DNA from: Pseudomonadota bacterium
GTDB lineage: Bacteria > Desulfobacterota > Syntrophia > Syntrophales > JADFWA01
Assembly: GCA_030610915.1 (NCBI GenBank)
Contig: JAUWQS010000036.1
Span: 1-10,127 of the forward strand
DNA: 10,127 bases
Direction: 5' to 3'
Shown: piece by piece, positions 1 to 5,616 of the stretch
How positions within the stretch are numbered: the first letter of the stretch is position 1
Layout: every line of letters begins with the position of its first letter
The notes under the pieces: generated by a model
What the model was told of the DNA's origin: nothing
Database searches by the model: none
Seen by the model: only the letters and a program-made list of their open reading frames with translations
Position numbers and translations under genes: made by a program

Positions 1-164
1 AGGAGATTCTGTAAGAAAGATTTACACAAAACATTGACGCAAACCTGCCACTTTGGTATTGCAGTCAACAAGGGGATTGGATGAAGGTATAAGTGGTAAA
101 GTTATTTCCGGATTAGGTGGCAGTTTTCGCCGGAATATGCATTCAGGCAGGATTTTAGTCAATA
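1..164. other. Gene-free left edge with possible insertion-sequence end
   Basis: I find no coding sequence here. The stretch from about 90 to 165 contains degenerate tandem units: GTGGTAAAGTTATTTCCGGA at about 93-112, then GTGGCAGTTTTCGCCGGAAT at 117-136, then GGCAGGATTTT at 146-156. CTGCCAC at 45-51 is the inverse of GTGGCAG at 117-123, and CCTGCC at 44-49 is the inverse of GGCAGG at 146-151. Multiple short repeats of this kind near a terminus are a hallmark of IS21-family elements, whose ends carry repeated transposase-binding sites. No transposase coding sequence is visible, so this would be a scar or the tip of an element lying to the left. The IS21 reading is from pattern memory and is tentative. 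Confidence 0.3.
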
Positions 165-905
165 TTATAACTCTCCACGGTATACACGTTTAATATTTTG
201 GAGAATGGTTGACGGTATAAAATCTTTAAAATGTTCACTTCCATAAGTTTTATTTGTTTTATTGAACAGGCCCGCGTATTCGATAATATTGTCACCACTT
301 ATACTAGCTACAAAGACAAAGTCCCTATTTTTATACCATTCTAACGCAATATTTCCATTAGGTTCAGGCACAATGTCTGGCATCTGGTACGTAATAGGCA
401 ATAGTTTAAGAAACTTAGTGGCTTCGGTAAGTGCTTTTCGATACAGTGGTATCGAATCATAACCATCCCAATTATCTATTGAACATTCTATAAATACTCC
501 CCTAAGGGTTTTTAAAGTCTCCAATAATTCCTTATTTTTTGTAAGTTCTTCATATTCATGGAGATGGCCTATCGCACCTTTCTCTATAAACGGATAGGAT
601 TTACCTTCATTCTCTTCCTTGAACAACTCAATGCCCCATGAGATACTTTGCAGAGGTAATTTTGCAACTTCAAAGGATGTACTGTATGGAGAAAAAGAGC
701 TTGTATCAGAAATGCTCAGTAAACGAGCATAAGTCTGATTTTCTCTGAAACTATTTGCTTTAAAGAAATAACCAAAGCGTTCTTTGTGTTCATCACAGAC
801 GTCGTCTTCGAAAATTTTATCTTTTTCAAGGTAATAATCCGCAGAAATCACATCATCGATTGAAGCGTTATTTTCTTGTTGATATAATTCAAAATGCCTA
901 TCCAT
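165..905 (-). CDS. Unrecognised 246-aa protein, second gene of a coupled pair
   Basis: I cannot give this a function. The most distinctive part is residues about 142-215: NWDGYDSIPL, then a helix containing FLKLLP, then PEPNGNIALEWY, then an alternating hydrophobic stretch and EYAGLF. The order 'NWDGY ... A..FL..LP ... P.P.G.I.LEW' recurs in many uncharacterised bacterial proteins, so the C-terminal half is probably a conserved domain. The N-terminal third is acidic and lysine-rich with no motif I know. No signal peptide or membrane segment is seen, so it is probably cytosolic. The ATG at 903-905 lies only two bases after the stop of the upstream gene (908-910), and its own ribosome site (GGAA) is weak, so translation is probably coupled. 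This tight pairing with the 240-aa protein suggests the two act together. Confidence 0.75.
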   Translation of the reverse strand: MDRHFELYQQENNASIDDVISADYYLEKDKIFEDDVCDEHKERFGYFFKANSFRENQTYARLLSISDTSSFSPYSTSFEVAKLPLQSISWGIELFKEENEGKSYPFIEKGAIGHLHEYEELTKNKELLETLKTLRGVFIECSIDNWDGYDSIPLYRKALTEATKFLKLLPITYQMPDIVPEPNGNIALEWYKNRDFVFVASISGDNIIEYAGLFNKTNKTYGSEHFKDFIPSTILQNIKRVYRGEL

Positions 906-907
906 AA

Positions 908-1630
908 TTATTCCAAAGAGTATTTTGTCAAAATTTCATTTAAGTGTTTAGGAATGTTCGCAAAAAACTTTTTTATTTCTGGTGAGTCGAATTGTTTATC
1001 AGAGTCTTCGTCTGACGACAATGTATTTAGATCGTTTGTAAATAGAACAATTGGAATGATTGTTTCAGCTTTCAATCCAGTCGATCTTATTCTAACCCAT
1101 GAGTTTATTTTGTAATTTAGCCATTGATATTTCTTCAAAGTATGGATCTCGAATTGTCCTACATTATCAAAAGGGCGGCCTTCTTGTTTGAGCTCCTCTT
1201 TACAAAAATTATCAACAATATATCTTGACGGATTGTTTATTTCTGATGCTCGATCTGTAACAAATGCTAATCTCTGAACTCTTAAATCAAAATGTTCCTG
1301 AAACTCGCTAAAAAAGTCAGCCACGATCTTTGAAAAATCTTTTTCTTCTAATATTTCAGCTTCGTGTATAAATGGATTAACATAAAACAAGTCAGTTCTT
1401 GCCAGCGATAGATTTAATTTCCATTTGTCATCTGCTGAAGAGGCTTGGATACGAGGTATATCAGCTGGAGCATCTTGAGGTATTGGTAGAGAACTGGGGT
1501 TTCCATCCAATACACTACCCAATGATTCGTCAATAAAGTTCAGAAACTTTAGAGAACTAGTTATGTTCAAATCCGGGGTAAATATTGAAGCCTGCAACCT
1601 CGTTATTCGAAATCTTTGCATTCTCGACAT
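908..1630 (-). CDS. Unrecognised 240-aa protein, first gene of a coupled pair
   Basis: Function unknown. The protein is soluble, with alternating beta and helical character. It has a proline-rich segment at about residues 48-62 (SLPIPQDAPADIPRI), a middle region with VQRLAFVTDRASEINNP, and a C-terminal half containing FEIHTLKKYQ followed by INSWVRIRSTGLK. The pattern of a conserved RLAFVTDR strand followed by an INSWVRI strand faintly recalls the sporadically distributed TIGR04255 proteins, but the usual N-terminal signature of that family is missing, so I do not assign it. The ATG at 1628-1630 is preceded by GAAGAG, a weak ribosome site; a second ATG three codons in is an alternative start. 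The gene is 89 bases downstream of the GIY-YIG-like gene on the same strand and two bases upstream of the 246-aa gene. Confidence 0.75.
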   Translation of the reverse strand: MSRMQRFRITRLQASIFTPDLNITSSLKFLNFIDESLGSVLDGNPSSLPIPQDAPADIPRIQASSADDKWKLNLSLARTDLFYVNPFIHEAEILEEKDFSKIVADFFSEFQEHFDLRVQRLAFVTDRASEINNPSRYIVDNFCKEELKQEGRPFDNVGQFEIHTLKKYQWLNYKINSWVRIRSTGLKAETIIPIVLFTNDLNTLSSDEDSDKQFDSPEIKKFFANIPKHLNEILTKYSLE

Positions 1631-1652
1631 CTCTTCAAGTTAGATAAAGGAT

Positions 1653-1681
1653 AGGCTCTATTCCTGACACAGAACGAGCCT
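1653..1681. repeat. Imperfect inverted repeat in 89-base gap
   Basis: AGGCTC (1653-1658) is the inverse of GAGCCT (1676-1681), and TTC (1661-1663) can extend the stem with GAA (1672-1674), leaving an 8-base loop. Read on the minus strand it is preceded by TTGACA (1690-1685), which looks like a -35 element, but no good -10 lies at the proper distance. No T-run follows it, so it is a poor intrinsic terminator. It could be an operator or processing hairpin between the GIY-YIG-like gene and the 240-aa gene. Confidence 0.3.
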
Positions 1682-1719
1682 CGTTGTCAATCTATATTTG
1701 AATTAATGATTCTGTTGAC

Positions 1720-1917
1720 TTATGCGTAGCCTTCCTTTTTCTCCCATTCTCTTGCAGCGTCTTCCGTGGTACAACGTCCAACCTGGGAAATATGACCTTT
1801 TGGCCATTTCTGATTATGTTCTTGCTCTCGGCGTTCCAGGTCTTCAGTTATTCCCCCATGGACAACTTTGTTGCCCACCTTAAACTTGTATTTGTAAGTG
1901 TTTCTTGGTTTTCCCAT
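1720..1917 (-). CDS. Small GIY-YIG-like protein (65 aa)
   Basis: The protein consists almost entirely of a compact domain: YKYKFKVGNKVVHGGITEDL, then ERREQEH, QVGRCTTEDAA and EWEKKEGY. The order 'Y.Y.. (K)VVH.GIT.DL.RRE.EH' is the GIY-YIG fold in shortened form, where the second motif has become HGGIT and the catalytic Arg/His-bearing helix is ERREQEH. Very short stand-alone proteins of this type are common and mostly uncharacterised. Full GIY-YIG nucleases carry a conserved glutamate after the helix that I cannot place confidently, so nuclease activity is uncertain and nucleic-acid binding is the safer inference. The ATG at 1915-1917 is preceded by GGGAGG at 1924-1929 with 6-base spacing, a strong ribosome site. 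It starts 48 bases after the stop of the MqsA-SocA antitoxin gene and is probably the third gene of that operon. Confidence 0.75.
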   Translation of the reverse strand: MGKPRNTYKYKFKVGNKVVHGGITEDLERREQEHNQKWPKGHISQVGRCTTEDAAREWEKKEGYA

Positions 1918-1965
1918 ATCAAACCTCCCTTAATAAATAATAGCCTTTAACAGACGGGTATACTT

Positions 1966-2961
1966 TTATATCTGAAGGTCATCAGCATAGGTATAAGAAA
2001 TGATCTGACCATCATCGGTCTCCTTGTAGCCCTTCTCTTTGTGTGAGAAATCTTTAATGGCTGCTGCGCCAACATCATGAAAATGTTCCTTAACCTCAAT
2101 CAAAGTCTTTATCTCGGAATTTGAAAATACAGATAAGTCAGGTTTCTTCTCTGCGTCAAGCCTTTCACCAACATATTCCCCATAATCAACCTCATCGGCA
2201 CTAATTGACTTTTCTTCATTTTCCAGAGTTGCAAAATAGTATGCATATTTATCAGGCACAGGGCCAAATTTGAGATGAACATATCTAACGCCAGTGATCG
2301 ACGTGGCATACTCTTTATAGTGTTTAAAGTCGGCATAAAACAAAAGCTTGCAAAGTTTTGTTTTAAAGACACCATCTACGCAAAAGAAAATAATGGCCTG
2401 GAAAAGCTTATCAATATCGAGCCCTTTAAAACCACTAAGAATGTCCGGCTTGTATTTACCAAAATGCTTTGAATAAATAACCGGGAATGACTCTGCTTCT
2501 TCAACTGTATTTTTTAGTAATTCGACAATTCCTTCTCGCTTTTCTTCGGGCAGAAAATCACCTTGCAGCTCAATAAGATTTAGTAAATTCTGAGGGTTTT
2601 TAACCATTTGTAAAATAGTGTTGTGAGTATCATCCTGCAGAGCCCCATTCTCGTAACGGCTAAGAGTTACTTCTCCCCAGCCCAGGAGTTTGCATAATTC
2701 CTTTTGGGTTAATCCGTATCTCTGCCTTAGATCCCGAATCTCTTCAGGCTGCATCATTCCATAACGGCGACGATATTCTTTATATGCCAAAAATAAAGGA
2801 TCGTGTTTTGAATTAGGGTCTTCAAACTCAGAACCACATTTAAGACACTTGTAATATTCTACAGGAACGTTTATTTTCTCATTCTTTACAATGATTTCTT
2901 CAGTAGTTTTAACATATTTTAAATCCGTTCTTTCTTCGCAACTTGGACAAATATTTTCCAT
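1966..2961 (-). CDS. MqsA-type antitoxin fused to SocA/Panacea domain (331 aa)
   Basis: This is the antitoxin and probable autorepressor of the upstream MqsR-like toxin. Counting from the chosen start, residues 1-45 form a zinc-finger module with C5-P-S-C8 and C39-L-K-C42, as in MqsA. Residues about 73-107 form an Xre-type helix-turn-helix (LTQKELCKLLGWGEVTLSRY). Residues about 182-325 match the SocA/DUF4065 'Panacea' domain (KLCKLLFYADF, then SITGVRYVHLKFGPVP). In the Panacea TA families this domain neutralises the toxin; in plain MqsA the zinc finger does so. I start it at the ATG at 2959-2961 because GGGGAGG lies at 2970-2976, 8 bases upstream, and because MENICPSC is the usual MqsA beginning; a longer frame opening at 3036 would overlap the toxin gene. 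The toxin stop is 23 bases upstream. The HTH is the natural ligand of the two palindromes in the promoter. Confidence 0.88.
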   Translation of the reverse strand: MENICPSCEERTDLKYVKTTEEIIVKNEKINVPVEYYKCLKCGSEFEDPNSKHDPLFLAYKEYRRRYGMMQPEEIRDLRQRYGLTQKELCKLLGWGEVTLSRYENGALQDDTHNTILQMVKNPQNLLNLIELQGDFLPEEKREGIVELLKNTVEEAESFPVIYSKHFGKYKPDILSGFKGLDIDKLFQAIIFFCVDGVFKTKLCKLLFYADFKHYKEYATSITGVRYVHLKFGPVPDKYAYYFATLENEEKSISADEVDYGEYVGERLDAEKKPDLSVFSNSEIKTLIEVKEHFHDVGAAAIKDFSHKEKGYKETDDGQIISYTYADDLQI

Positions 2962-2984
2962 GATTTTTACCTCCCCTGTTCCTG

Positions 2985-3338
2985 TTATTTGTAGGGGTAA
3001 CAAAGTGGGTGCTCTGCGGCATGAAATGATATGCACTTCGCAATTTTATCAGAACCAACTTCCGCGATCTTCAATTTGATATATACATCCCGGTCTGCAA
3101 TTTCCCTCCCAAACACCCAAATGTCACCCGGCCTATCGTGATCGGGCTGTGGCCCCTGGCAATAATCTGTCACCGATAAACCGAGTATTTCAATCTTGCA
3201 ATCCTCCTTTGTTAATCCTAAATCAGCCAGAGACTTCTGATGGACACGGCGATCCACGACATAAAGTCCTCCTTCCTGAACCAACCCCTTGAATTCCTTC
3301 AGAAAAAGCGCCAATTTTAACTGAGATAGGTCAACCAA
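2985..3338 (-). CDS. MqsR-family toxin (probable mRNA interferase)
   Basis: The 117-aa protein resembles MqsR, a RelE-fold ribonuclease that cuts mRNA independently of the ribosome. Visible similarity to E. coli MqsR runs through LADLGLTKEDCKIEILGLSV (residues 38-57), the aspartate-rich DYCQGPQPDHDRP loop, DIWVFG (72-77) and VYIKLKIAEVG (85-95). The last segment corresponds to the VYLKI strand of MqsR, and the C-terminal KCISFH matches the last strand. Length is slightly above the 98 aa of the E. coli protein. The start is a TTG at 3336-3338 with GGAGG at 3345-3349, six bases upstream; no ATG fits. A weak start codon would limit toxin output relative to the antitoxin, which has an ATG and a stronger site. 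The toxin-first order matches mqsRA. Confidence 0.85.
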   Translation of the reverse strand: MVDLSQLKLALFLKEFKGLVQEGGLYVVDRRVHQKSLADLGLTKEDCKIEILGLSVTDYCQGPQPDHDRPGDIWVFGREIADRDVYIKLKIAEVGSDKIAKCISFHAAEHPLCYPYK

Positions 3339-3344
3339 ATATTG

Positions 3345-3349
3345 CCTCC
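3345..3349 (-). promoter_or_regulatory. Ribosome site deciding the TTG start of the toxin
   Basis: On the minus strand GGAGG is followed by CAATAT and then TTG, giving ideal spacing for the TTG at 3336-3338. It is the only good ribosome site in this leader and is the reason for choosing a non-ATG start. Confidence 0.75.
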
Positions 3350-3369
3350 GACTGGTAAAATTTGAACAG

Positions 3370-3397
3370 AGTATATATCATATGATAAATTTGTCAA
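3370..3397 (-). promoter_or_regulatory. Promoter of the mqsR-like/mqsA-socA operon
   Basis: Read on the minus strand, TTGACA (3397-3392) is a perfect -35 box. It is followed by a 16-base spacer and TATACT (3375-3370), five of six bases of the -10 consensus. Transcription would begin near 3363, giving a leader of about 25 bases before the TTG start. The spacer contains one of the two TATCATATGATA palindromes, so repressor binding there would directly exclude RNA polymerase. Confidence 0.8.
3376..3387. promoter_or_regulatory. Operator 1, palindrome in promoter spacer
   Basis: TATCATATGATA is its own reverse complement and lies exactly between the -10 and -35 boxes. It is the likely binding site for the HTH of the MqsA-SocA antitoxin (or its complex with the toxin). 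The sequence differs from the AACCT-N3-AGGTT operator of E. coli mqsRA, so the recognition helix would read different bases. Confidence 0.75.
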
Positions 3398-3403
3398 GAA
3401 ATA

Positions 3404-3421
3404 TTTTATCATATGATAAAA
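3404..3421. promoter_or_regulatory. Operator 2, 18-base perfect palindrome upstream of -35
   Basis: TTTTATCATATGATAAAA is a perfect 18-base palindrome containing the same 12-base core as operator 1. The two cores are 31 bases apart centre to centre, close to three helical turns, so two dimers would sit on the same face of the DNA and could bind cooperatively around the TTGACA box. The longer symmetry suggests this is the higher-affinity site. Confidence 0.75.
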
Positions 3422-3530
3422 GCAATAAACGTTGATCCAGAAAACTGTGGCATAGCCATGTATTGCCAGAACCATCAGTTCAATATATCGATAAGTCTTG
3501 AGATAATTAGGGTAATGGTCGGAAGCAGGC

Positions 3531-3552
3531 GCAGGGAGTTGATTTTCCCTGC
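3531..3552. repeat. Hairpin GCAGGGA / TCCCTGC
   Basis: GCAGGGA (3531-3537) and TCCCTGC (3546-3552) form a perfect 7-bp stem with an 8-base loop, GTTGATTT. On the plus strand a T-run follows only after a 10-base gap (CCCCTTTTT), so it is not a clean intrinsic terminator. Role unknown. Confidence 0.4.
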
Positions 3553-3673
3553 AGCATCCCCTTTTTATTGACATCTACTCCTTTTCGATACTATATACAA
3601 TCTCATCATAGCTCCCTCAAATCGGACGATCAGGGATTATTGGTGATGAGGCGAGCCGCAATAAACGCGCACA

Positions 3674-3791
3674 TAAACGCGCATAAACAGGCATAAAAAA
3701 CGGACGAAGGCGGGAATGGTTACTGGGAAGTGCTTGAAATATTAGCAGATACGGGGATGTAATGAATTTAAGAAAGACGCAATAGTGCTTC
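3674..3791 (+). repeat. Direct repeat, copy A, left of the higBA-like module
   Basis: Bases 3674-3699 are identical over 26 bases to 5476-5501 (starting TAAACGCGCATAAACAGGCA). After a more divergent stretch, a second conserved block resumes: GCTTGAAATATTA, ATGTAATGAATTT and AAGAAAGACGC here against ACTTGTAATATTA, ATGCAATAAATTT and GAGAAAGGCGC in the other copy. Just upstream, ATAAACGCGC occurs twice in tandem at 3661-3682. Same orientation in both places. It does not encode a protein with start and ribosome site. Blocks of this style look like a dispersed intergenic repeat family. Confidence 0.75.
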
Positions 3792-3859
3792 ATGATATAT
3801 ATGGGAAACACAGGTATATTTTATCAGAAATAAGTTCATGCAGGAGTTTCCAACTAAAA

Positions 3860-3876
3860 GTTCCCATTATGGGAAC
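3860..3876. promoter_or_regulatory. Operator of the higBA-like module
   Basis: GTTCCCAT and ATGGGAAC are perfect 8-base inverted arms around a single T. An extra half-site GGGAAC recurs at 3897-3902, 26 bases downstream of the first. Between them lies TATGAT (3890-3895), a good -10 candidate with no clear -35; the operator would cover the -35 region. TTGACT at 3884-3889 is an alternative -35 but would place the -10 against the start codon. The expected binder is the HTH of the antitoxin at 4212-5435. Confidence 0.75.
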
Positions 3877-3912
3877 ATAGTTCTTGACTTATGATAGGGA
3901 ACAGATTACGAT

Positions 3913-4212
3913 ATGCATGTCATAAAACGGGAACCATTAATCGAGTTTTACAACCAGCCGCAATACAATGACGCAAAAGGGCCGTTGGATGCCTGGTTCT
4001 ACGAAGCGAAAAAGGCGGATTGGAAATCGTGGACGGATATAAAAAAACAGTACGGTTCTGCAAGCCCTTTAAAAGGCAGCAGGGTGGTGTTTAACATTGG
4101 GGGGAATAAGTACAGGTTAGTGGTAAAAATCAATTATCCCACAAAAACCGTATTTATACGTTTTATAGGAACGCATAAAGATTATGATACAATAGATGCG
4201 GAGGTGATCTGA
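3913..4212 (+). CDS. higB: HigB-family toxin (RelE-like mRNA interferase)
   Basis: The 99-aa protein matches the HigB_toxin family: MHVIKREPLIEFY at the start, then a lysine-rich helix (FYEAKKADWKSWTDIKKQYG, residues 29-48), then the diagnostic strands RVVFNIGGNKYRLVVKI (57-73) and VFIRFIGTHKDYDTID (80-95). Members are RelE-fold ribonucleases that cut translated mRNA on the ribosome; basic residues R57, R68, R83 and H88 are plausible active-site or RNA-binding positions. The length is typical. The ATG at 3913 lies 36 bases after the operator; its ribosome site (AGGGA at 3896-3900) is weak and rather distant, which would keep toxin levels low. The stop overlaps the antitoxin start as TGATG. 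The family call is secure; the symbol is by family rather than by experiment. Confidence 0.88.
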   Translation: MHVIKREPLIEFYNQPQYNDAKGPLDAWFYEAKKADWKSWTDIKKQYGSASPLKGSRVVFNIGGNKYRLVVKINYPTKTVFIRFIGTHKDYDTIDAEVI

Positions 4213-5435
4213 TGCATAACCGACTTATAAAGACAGAAAAAGATTACAACCTCGCACTTTCTCGAATTGAAGAGCTGATGGATGCCAATAAGAATACGTC
4301 TGAGGCGGATGAACTTGAATTATTAGTAGCGCTTGTCGAAATGTATGAGGACAAACATTATCCTATGGATATGCCTGATCCGGTTGATGCAATAAAGTTT
4401 CGAATGGAACAACTTGGCATTAACCAGCAGGGACTTGTGCCATTTATTGGGAGCAGGAGTAAGGTTTCCGAGGTGCTTAATAGAAAAAAATCTCTCACGC
4501 TTGCAATGATGAGAGCCTTACACAATGGATTGGGGGTCCCGGCCGATATTTTGCTCCAGACACCCGGCACTGATTTTCCCTGCAACATACCGGAAGTAGA
4601 TTGGAGCAGGTTTCCTGTAGTAGAGATGGCCAAGCTATGCTGGCTTCCTAAGATAGCGGATTTAAAAGGAAGATCTGAGGAACTTATGCGGGATTTGATC
4701 AAAAAAGCAGGAGGATTACAAGCACTACCCGCAGCCCTCTTCAGTAAAGGTGCGAGCGCACGATATAATTCGAAGATGGATTCATACGCCTTAGCTGCCT
4801 GGTGCCTCAGGGTTTTGAGTATTGCTCATGAAAACCCTCTGGAGCACAAATATAAAAAGGGATCACTTAACTCGACAACCCTGAATGATATCGCAAAATT
4901 GAGCTTTTTTGACAATGGGCCGGTGCTTGCAAAAGAATACCTGGGAAAACAAGGGATACATTTTATTGTTGTTCCTCATCTGTCGAAGACCTATCTCGAT
5001 GGCGCCGCAATGTTGCTGCCTGATGAAACCCCGGTGGTTGCTCTGACCCTGCGATATGACCGGATTGATAATTTCTGGTTTTGCCTTCTTCATGAACTGG
5101 TGCATATAGCGAAGCATTTATCTGTTGAAAACGAAATTATTGTTGACGATTTTGATCTTCGCGGCCATGAGGCGGAAATTGAGGATGAAAAGGAAAAAGA
5201 GGCCGATGAAATGGCAATGGAAGCTTTGATTCCCCAAAAAATATGGAACAAAAGCCGGATCCTGGATAAAGCGACTGCATCACAAATTGAATCAGTTGCC
5301 GAGCAGCTCAAAATACATCCTGCAATCATCGCTGGTCGAATAAGATTTGAGAAAAAGAACTACAGACTTTTGTCCAGATATGTGGGAAATAAAGAGATAC
5401 GCAAACAATTTATGGAATCCAGCACAGCGGCATAA
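4212..5435 (+). CDS. HigA-like HTH antitoxin fused to ImmA/IrrE-type metallopeptidase domain
   Basis: The 407-aa protein has two parts. Residues 1-115 are HigA-like: a helical N-terminus (ELELLVALVEMYEDKHYPMD) followed by a helix-turn-helix at about 58-110 (MEQLGINQQGLVPFIGSRSK, then VSEVLNRKKSLTLAMMRAL). Residues about 225-380 are ImmA/IrrE-like: a zinc HExxH motif H294-E-L-V-H298 inside FCLLHELVHIAKHL, then a downstream EKEADEMAMEALIP (328-341) supplying the likely third ligand. ImmA-type proteases cleave repressors in mobile elements. Typical HigA is about 100-150 aa, so the extra domain is a real fusion. GGAGGTGAT (4200-4208) lies just upstream of the ATG, and the toxin stop overlaps it (TGATG), so antitoxin translation should be strong and coupled. 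Expected role: neutralise HigB and repress the promoter; the protease domain may control antitoxin stability or act elsewhere. Confidence 0.87.
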   Translation: MHNRLIKTEKDYNLALSRIEELMDANKNTSEADELELLVALVEMYEDKHYPMDMPDPVDAIKFRMEQLGINQQGLVPFIGSRSKVSEVLNRKKSLTLAMMRALHNGLGVPADILLQTPGTDFPCNIPEVDWSRFPVVEMAKLCWLPKIADLKGRSEELMRDLIKKAGGLQALPAALFSKGASARYNSKMDSYALAAWCLRVLSIAHENPLEHKYKKGSLNSTTLNDIAKLSFFDNGPVLAKEYLGKQGIHFIVVPHLSKTYLDGAAMLLPDETPVVALTLRYDRIDNFWFCLLHELVHIAKHLSVENEIIVDDFDLRGHEAEIEDEKEKEADEMAMEALIPQKIWNKSRILDKATASQIESVAEQLKIHPAIIAGRIRFEKKNYRLLSRYVGNKEIRKQFMESSTAA

Positions 5436-5616
5436 AGATAAAAAGGAATTCAGCTATCGATTTGTTGTCCGTAGTTAAACGCGCATAAACAGGCATAAAA
5501 AGGCGGGGAAAGACGGAGGGGGTCTGAGAAATACTTGTAATATTAAGTAGTAACAGGGAATGCAATAAATTTGAGAAAGGCGCATTACAGTGGTTCAATC
5601 CATTTGATTTCTTTAA
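5436..5616. other. Gene-free spacer after the higBA-like module
   Basis: No gene is supported here. Most of the stretch is copy B of the direct repeat (5476-5597). No stem-plus-T-run terminator is visible after the antitoxin stop. A minus-strand open frame at 5410-5631 runs through the repeat and has no ribosome site. Confidence 0.55.
5476..5597 (+). repeat. Direct repeat, copy B, right of the higBA-like module
   Basis: Same orientation as copy A at 3674-3791. The first 26 bases are identical, the middle is diverged and gapped, and the distal half again matches (CTTGTAATATTA, AATGCAATAAATTTGAG, AAAGGCGC). The two copies are about 1.8 kb apart and bracket the whole toxin-antitoxin module with its operator. 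Confidence 0.75.

Larger units (their letters stand above)
3422..3859. other. Gene-free divergent region between two TA modules
   Basis: About 440 bases without a credible gene separate the two divergent TA operons. It contains a 7-bp perfect hairpin (3531-3552), an AT-rich stretch, and copy A of a repeat also found after the second TA module (about 3674-3791). Minus-strand open frames at 3317-3574 and 3617-3811 lack ribosome sites and cross the operator region or the repeat, so I treat them as accidental. Confidence 0.6.

Noticed and set aside
908..1630. Assignment to the TIGR04255 family
   Set aside because: Some strand patterns are reminiscent, but the characteristic N-terminal signature is absent; too weak to name.
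2966..3036. Longer antitoxin start at 3036 giving 356 aa
   Set aside because: It would overlap the toxin gene by about 50 bases and add 25 non-conserved residues, while the ATG at 2961 has a strong GGGGAGG site and a typical MqsA beginning.
3531..3570. Intrinsic terminator at the GCAGGGA hairpin
   Set aside because: The stem is only 7 bp, the T-run is separated from it by 10 bases, and no gene on the plus strand precedes it.
3317..3574. Minus-strand 85-aa open frame across the MqsR-like promoter
   Set aside because: It overlaps the toxin start, both palindromic operators and the promoter, has no ribosome site and no recognisable protein pattern.
3617..3811. Minus-strand 64-aa open frame sharing FMPVYARL with another frame at 5410-5631
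   Set aside because: The shared peptide is only the translation of the direct repeat present in both places; neither has a ribosome site.
3674..5597. Repeat pair as a CRISPR or attachment-site pair
   Set aside because: Only two long, diverged copies 1.8 kb apart with genes between them; no regular spacers, and no integrase in the window.
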